Assembly (NCBI GenBank): GCA_034698045.1
Contig: JAQGAU010000644.1
Location: 1-25,336, forward strand
Reading direction: 5' to 3'
Origin: Paramacrobiotus richtersi
Taxonomy: Eukaryota > Tardigrada > Eutardigrada > Parachela > Macrobiotidae
Length of the DNA: 25,336 bases
Part shown: in pieces, positions 19,392 through 25,336 of the stretch
Position numbering within the stretch: the first letter of the stretch is position 1
How the letters are laid out: every line of letters starts with the position of its first letter
Program-made: the position numbers and the translations under genes
Notes under the pieces: model-generated
Told to the model about the DNA's origin: nothing
What the model saw: only the letters and a program-made list of their open reading frames with translations
The model's database searches: none

Positions 19392-22300
19392 TCACGTTCC
19401 GGGCAGATATCGAGCCAACCCATACCACTGATCGGGCACGGACAGGAAATACCCATCCATCGCCTCCACAAATCTGCAAATAATACCGTAATGTAACAAA
19501 ATAAAATTAATTTTTTTTGGTTTTTTTAATTTATTTAATTTTATTTTTATGTAATTTTTCTCGTCAGTCATAGTGTTAAGAAAACATAATTTTATCACAA
19601 TAAAAGCTTCATTAAAGTAACATAAAAGTCGGAAGAGAAATTCACGGGAAAACTGGTTTTACTAGATAGAAGTTCTGCAATCAAAGACCAGATTATTAAG
19701 ACTTAAACTAACTGGATAAAGAGAGAATATAATAAACTTAATAATGTAGACAAATGGAAATTGAACTGTACAATCAACACAGAAAACGCATATCAAAATG
19801 AAAACAATTCAGACGAAACAAAAACTAAAGTAAATAAAAAAACACGAAACTAACCAACCAAATGTAAAAGCATATACACAAAACACGGAGACAATCGGAC
19901 AAAAAAATATAATAAAAAATAAATATCAAAAAAATATGCACAAAAATATAATCGTAACAATCGTATAAAAAAAAATAAATAAAAAAATATATGTAAAAAA
20001 ATATAATCGTGACAATCGTACAAAAAAATATAATAAAAAATATGTAAAAAAATCCACTAACCGGCTCTTGTAGACTTCCGGCGACACGATAGTCGGCAGT
20101 TTGGCCACCCCCGTCCCGCCCCCCAGTATCCCGGCCGACTTGACCACCATCTCCAGTCGTTTATCCCATGTAAACGTCCGCACATAATCAATAATCCCCA
20201 CAACAATCTCCTGATTATCCTCATCCACTCCGACCAACAGCGAGTAGTCCATTACGTACTGACTGGCCAGAAACTGGGTGTCAATACGGAGAGCGGCGCG
20301 GAGAAACTGCTTGGCATGGGGACGAATGTACAAGGGATTGTCACAGATGCGTTTTAGAAAGTTCTCGTCTAACAGGACCATCTCGGCGGACGGGGCGTCC
20401 GTCTTACCGTCGGTGCTGGCCAGACGGTTGCGGAGGGAGCCCTTCAGGTCGTAGACCTGTGAGAATTGAAAATGGTCCGTTTTTCGTAAAATTCGTCACC
20501 ATTCCTTGAATAATTTTACATAACCGGCATTGCACAGTGTATAGTGTACAGGCCGGAATGCACAGCTGCCATAAAATGCCTACCGACCAACGTACGACGA
20601 ACAGCTACAAATACATATAATTTTGAAAAAAAACTAGCAATTTTAATAATTAACGCCATTTATCACTGGGAATAATATCTAGGTTAATGCCAAAATTTAT
20701 TAAAGCAGCATTTGCGAACAAGGATTTGTATCTGTATTATGTATGCATCTGTTAAAGTAATGAATAGATAAATAAACTAACAGTGATCACCCAAATCACT
20801 AATAATTACAATTATTGTAAGCTCAGCGTACAATGAATGGAACCGGTCCTCGCTTAACGTAGCAACAGCGAAAACCGTAGTGTAGCGGCGCATTGGTCAC
20901 TCTTACCAATAATAATTATTGTTACTAGTCACCGCCTCGTATACAGCGTAAACTGCCTAAATTCATCGTAACAATATATTTTTTCGAAAAACAACCATTT
21001 GAAATGTCCAGCTGGTAACGCCAATCTATTAAAACAAGGTAATCCAAAATACAGAAAAAATGCGTCAGCAAGTCATATGTCAGCTGACGTCACCCGCTAC
21101 TATAAAAAGTTATCTGCGAATAAAATATAATCTCATCCCTTTATACTATGTACTAACGTAATAACAAACTCAATACCAGAAACACTCAACCTTGTACGAT
21201 CACCCAGATATTTTTTACGAGCAGTAATTCCGTTAATAATGCACTTTCGGTATCGCTTACCTGCTGCACTGATCGCCCATAGAACAAATTCTCCATAATC
21301 AGCAGATCTTGTTTGGCGACAGCGCCCGTCTGGGAATTGCGGAATCCAATGCGATAGACACCCACCACTTTAGCCAACACCGTGGGACGCTACAAACAAA
21401 AGAAAACAATTCAGAAATATTTCAGCAAAATGAAAAACCGAACAGCTATCACGATAGCACAGACATCACAAGTAAGACCAGGCATTGAACATTATCACCA
21501 AATTTCATAATGTTTTTGCTTCAGACCATGAAAACCGTAGTGGCCACCGTACTACACCTTTTCACGAACAGCCTGCCGCATATAGTTGAAATAATGCGGC
21601 GCAAACTCCACGAACGACTGCGCTTCTAGTCGCGACATCTGCTTCAGGACGAAACGTCCATCGGCCGTTTTGGAGAAGGTCGAACCGGATTTACCGCCGC
21701 TAGCTTTCCAGGCCACACAGCGCGCCAGTGAACGAATGTACCTGAACAGACAGATTAAAAAAACAGTATGATAACCAGCCATTTTTTAATTCTTTTTTTA
21801 CATCAACTGATTTTGTTATAATCAACCCTATACCACAATTCACCATAGAATACAACTGCACTGAAAGAGTGAAATATGATTAACCACAATCACCGTACCG
21901 ATCTTCACCATAGGGAAACACCAGCGCCCGCAACTGGCGAAACTCCTCCGGGAAGTACACTCGGCAGTAAAACTTGGCACTGACATCGGCAAACTGCATT
22001 TCAATGTAATCGCTGGTGGGGGCGCCTTTGACAGCGGCTTTGTTCGCCGGCTTAACGGTAGCGGCTATCAACAAGAAAACTCACTGAGACTGTTACAAAT
22101 CACGTACTAAAAGCAGTAAAACCACTGCATCAAAACCCAAAAATTATACACCCAGCTAAACTAAATGATCAGACCTCTATAACTAATCGAATGTTTAAAA
22201 AAACAGCTCGAAAAAGGGATGAAGTAAACTAACAACCAAAATCCGTCAAGAAATCCAAACATATAAAACCGAATTTCAGAAACAAATTGGAAAAAAATGT

Positions 22301-25300
22301 GGAATTTACTTAAAAAAGTAAAAAACTTAATAAAGTGTATAAAAAATCCCATAGAGAATTCCACAAAATGAACAACAAACCTGGCCACAGAACGGGTTTA
22401 CGGGAATTTTTGCATGAAATACACTCGCTTCAACTGTCTGTCCCTTACCGACAACTTCCTGTTCCATATCGTCGTAGGATGATAATCCAGACTGTTCGAC
22501 TGTCAAAGCCGTTCCTGGACCGTCGATTCTGGACGGCACATCCAAGGACGAAGGGGATTGTCGTCGACTGGTGTTAACAGTCGGTTCTCCACTGACGTTG
22601 CGTCTACAATGCAAAATCGAAGCTACAGACGCGGATAAAACCCGTCGTTTTAATAAAACCAATTTCAAACGATATTACGTCTAAACTTGTAAAATAAGTC
22701 TACTTATTAAGATAATAACTGTACATAGGTACTAATTTCGATAAGTATTAAGCGGACTTTAAATAGCAGTGTGAACTGAAATAAAAATTGTGTGGGTGAT
22801 AGTGAGAAAAACTATAATTTTCAGTTTTACATGCCGTTACTTTTCTTAAACGTTTTGCACAAAGTTTGTACTTACGACTGACGTATTTCTTTAGCACTGG
22901 TCCGTCGCAGTTCCGCTAGCTGATTGGCATAATCCGTTGAACTCAGTACATAGGCAATCATGGAACTGATCTCGTCGTCATAAACAATCACCGGCACGTT
23001 GTCGCTGTCACCCGCGAAATAATGTTCATTCGGAGGACTGTAAAGCGTAACCGGTTAACAGTAAACTAACACACAAAAACCAACTACATCATAGCAGTAC
23101 CACATTTATGCTTGAAACCAAAAAATAGCATAAACATGTACTTTCACAAGCATACCGATTAATCAGCTTAACAAAAGCGTAACTCCGGAAGTTATGAGTT
23201 ACTAACAGTAAAATTCGCAACCCGAAAAACTTAAAATATATTATATCTCTTTCGTTGCTGAGTTAATACAAACTCAAAAGATAAAAGAAGCTTTTGTATC
23301 GATTAAATATACGAAACTATTAAATAAAACCAAAAACTAAAGAGAAAAGACGAAACCAAGAAGTCACAAAAACAACTGCAAAAAGCTAGAAGTCAAGTTA
23401 AAAAAAAGTTCAAGTAAATCGTTTCAACAAGACGTACAATGGAATAGGAACGGCATTGACGGAATAACCGGTCGATCTCTGTCTAATGGGCGCCAGTCGC
23501 GCCATTCCGCTGTCCACATGGTCGCGCGCCATTTCCCCGGCCATGGCATGAATTCCCACCGATGTGACACTGTGATGTAATCCGCCCATTTCCCGGTGCA
23601 CCACGGACGGATTCTCCATTGGAAATGCTTCAGTGTCTCTCGTTTTGTTCGCTGTCCCCAATTTCAGTTGAAAACTTGCGTCCTTCCTCAATATCAACCA
23701 AACAACACATAACAAACACTTGTACACAACAATAAAACTTAAAAATGTAAAAAACCTGCCAAACGGGACAAAAACTGCTTACCGGACTTTCCTCGATGAT
23801 GACAGGTGGTATGGAAAAGGCCACATCTTCCCGGGTAAACTCGGGCGTAGACTGGAAGGCCTTCATCGTACCCTTCTTTTCCTGCTTTTTCTTGACATCA
23901 GCCATCACCCCACTCCACCGGGCGGCCGTTTCCGTCACCTCCCGTCGCAAATTCGTCAGCATATCCATGATATCCCAGACGAAATCCCGCTGCTGTTCCT
24001 TCTCTTCTCTCTGCAGTTCCGTGTGGAATTTTAGTAACGGTGAGGCTAGTTTAACTTGCAAGCATTCCAATCGATCCTAGAAAGAGTTATTACCCATGTT
24101 AACAACATACTCATTATTTAACCAAATGAAGGAAACCGAAAGAAGATATGCCCAGCATATGGGGAAAAAGCGAGAAAATAAAAAGAAACAGAACAAGAAA
24201 GGTCCACAATCACAGAAAACAGTGCAAAACAGATAGAGCATTTTTGTATATAAAGCATTTTAAATTTGTTATTACAGAGCATATTAAATTTATTATTATT
24301 ATATAACTGCATTATATAAAGCATTTTTGTATATAAAGCATTTTTGAAAGAATATCTAATGGATAAAAGTACGAACGAACATAATGAACCAGCAAACAAA
24401 CAGTAAAGCAACTGTTAATAGAAGAAAAAGAAGCCTGAATGAGCATTCAAAATATAAAGCATTTTCTGTTGCAATGTGAATGACTCAAAAAATGTTCCCC
24501 ACAGTTATTCCTCCTATCGGTCGCATACCTTGAACAGCTGTTTCTCAGAACGGCACACGGCCAGCAAGTGCTCCATCTTCTCCACATCGACACTGAGCAG
24601 TTCAATCACCGTGGCAAAAACATTATGCCCCTTGACGGCCACCACCTTGATCATCTCAACAATCAGCTCATGCCGGTCGGGCAGACTGCGCCGGCGGCGG
24701 CGCGGCAATCTCCCGCACCTGAATGGCGTTGAGCTTAAAGGCGGCCACGGTGCGACCAAACGCGAAGAACTGAATGTGCTCACGGTGTAACGAGTGATGA
24801 CAGGACGAGCAAGCGGCGTTAACGTAGGCCGAGGCCTGGAAGCGGAGATCGAGGTATTTGGCGAAGGACAGGGCGCTGCTGTTGGTGGATAACGGAACGA
24901 CCGGACCCACATCACTGTAAAGAGAGTCTGGTGCATGTCTTACGCGATACAAGCAATAATGCACACTTGTGGTCGTGTTAAACCGTTTCTCTGCAGCCCC
25001 TTACCCGCGCATTGTACACCACGTCCAGGTTACCAGCCGTTTCAATCCGGCCCCTCCAGGGTCACCAAACTCTTTCAGAACTACACTGATGACGGCCTCG
25101 TTGCAGACGAACCGTCGACAATGCTCTTTAACGCCCCGATGACACTGCTGATTGGGACACGGTGCATCATCACGGAAGCAGAACGTCTCCAGGTAGTCCC
25201 CTAATGTTAGATCATTCTTCCCGTAAAACTCAATGACCAAGATCCAGGGCATGACGCAGAAGGAGGCGTGCAGGTTGTCCTGTTCCCGGGCGTGGATACT

Positions 25301-25336
25301 GCACAGGATCGCTAAACGCTGATGACGGTACACGTC
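19392..25336 (-). CDS. PIKFYVE: PIKfyve / Fab1, phosphatidylinositol-3-phosphate 5-kinase, C-terminal part
   Basis: There are eleven exons: 25336-25005, 24914-24529, 24076-23783, 23682-23438, 23037-22876, 22603-22449, 22064-21899, 21741-21558, 21389-21261, 20456-20062 and 19473-19392. The gene continues past the right edge, where the FYVE, DEP and TCP1/chaperonin-like parts should lie. The first two exons encode the Cys/His-rich region (EFYGKNDLTLGDYLETFCF, SFAKYLDLRF, CSSCHHSLHREHI). A coiled, poorly conserved linker follows. The kinase domain contains VLKQMSRLEAQSF (ATP lysine), MENLFYGRS, DLKGSLRNR, MDYSLLVG, GIIDYVRTFTWDK and an activation loop ending LPTIVSPEVYKSR. The enzyme makes PI(3,5)P2 on endosomes and lysosomes, with Vac14 and Fig4. 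Catalytic motifs are intact, so the enzyme is expected to be active. Exon B has a one-base frame break near 24688-24706, in a CCG-rich run; it reads as an assembly error or recent mutation. Confidence 0.95.
19891..20058. repeat. AT-rich tandem repeat with ACAATCG units in the last PIKfyve intron
   Basis: ACAATCG-(T/G)A-type units start at 19891, 19957 and 20012, each followed by an A-rich stretch with AAATATAAT and ATATGTAAAA. The array ends next to the exon 20456-20062 donor (GTTAGT). Confidence 0.75.
20798..20929. repeat. Imperfect inverted repeat in PIKfyve intron
   Basis: The left arm, about 20798-20836, and the right arm, about 20890-20929, are imperfect inverses with gaps. Shared blocks are AATAATTA, ATTATTG, GTAAG and AATG. 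It could be a degraded fold-back element; no target-site duplication was identified. Confidence 0.35.
24238..24343. repeat. Perfect 23-bp direct repeat
   Basis: A 23-bp sequence (GCATTTTTGTATATAAAGCATTT, split as GCATTTTTGTATA + TAAAGCATTT) occurs at 24238-24260 and 24321-24343. A related TATAAAGCATTTT lies near 24453. It is in the PIKfyve intron between exons 24914-24529 and 24076-23783. Confidence 0.85.

Noticed and set aside
22327..22448. Extension of the PIKfyve exon to the GTTTGT donor near 22380
   Set aside because: It leaves the wrong phase for the next exon; the GTAAGG donor at 22448 keeps the frame.

Overview
This window looks like nuclear DNA from an invertebrate animal. The evidence is split genes with short GT...AG introns (mostly 60-800 bp), AT-rich noncoding DNA, and conserved metazoan housekeeping genes. 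The two central genes combine an N-terminal Tudor/Agenet-like region with an F-box. From memory this layout resembles families expanded in tardigrades, so a tardigrade is my best guess, but I could not search to confirm it.

All five recognisable genes lie on the minus strand, so the gene order is read from right to left. At 25336-19392 is the C-terminal half of PIKfyve/Fab1, the PI3P 5-kinase, in 11 exons whose 5' end lies beyond the window. At 17882-16662 and 16339-14840 are two tandem, diverged Tudor-like/F-box paralogues. At 13981-11218 is a complete 8-exon AATF/Che-1/Bfr2 gene of 402 residues, a ribosome-biogenesis factor. At 9862-1 is the N-terminal BAR-domain part of an ASAP-family ArfGAP. 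Its first coding exon is separated from the second by a 7.3-kb intron, and the gene runs off the left edge. Almost all exon junctions were set by matching reading-frame phase to GT/AG sites. The AATF model closes as an exact multiple of three.

The genes do not form a pathway. PIKfyve (endosomal PI(3,5)P2 synthesis) and ASAP (Arf GTPase/membrane remodelling) both act on membranes, but I see this only as co-location. The F-box pair probably arose by tandem duplication and would act as substrate receptors in SCF-type ubiquitin ligases.

The most striking noncoding signal is in ASAP intron 6. Two long inverted repeats there are interleaved (545-563 with 614-632, and 572-588 with 661-677). One arm is the exon 6 5' splice site itself, which suggests splice control by RNA structure. 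Other points are a one-base reading-frame break in PIKfyve exon B, a possible alternative ASAP first exon, a TATCGATA-containing tandem repeat at the AATF start, several local duplications, and likely extra C-terminal exons for the F-box genes.
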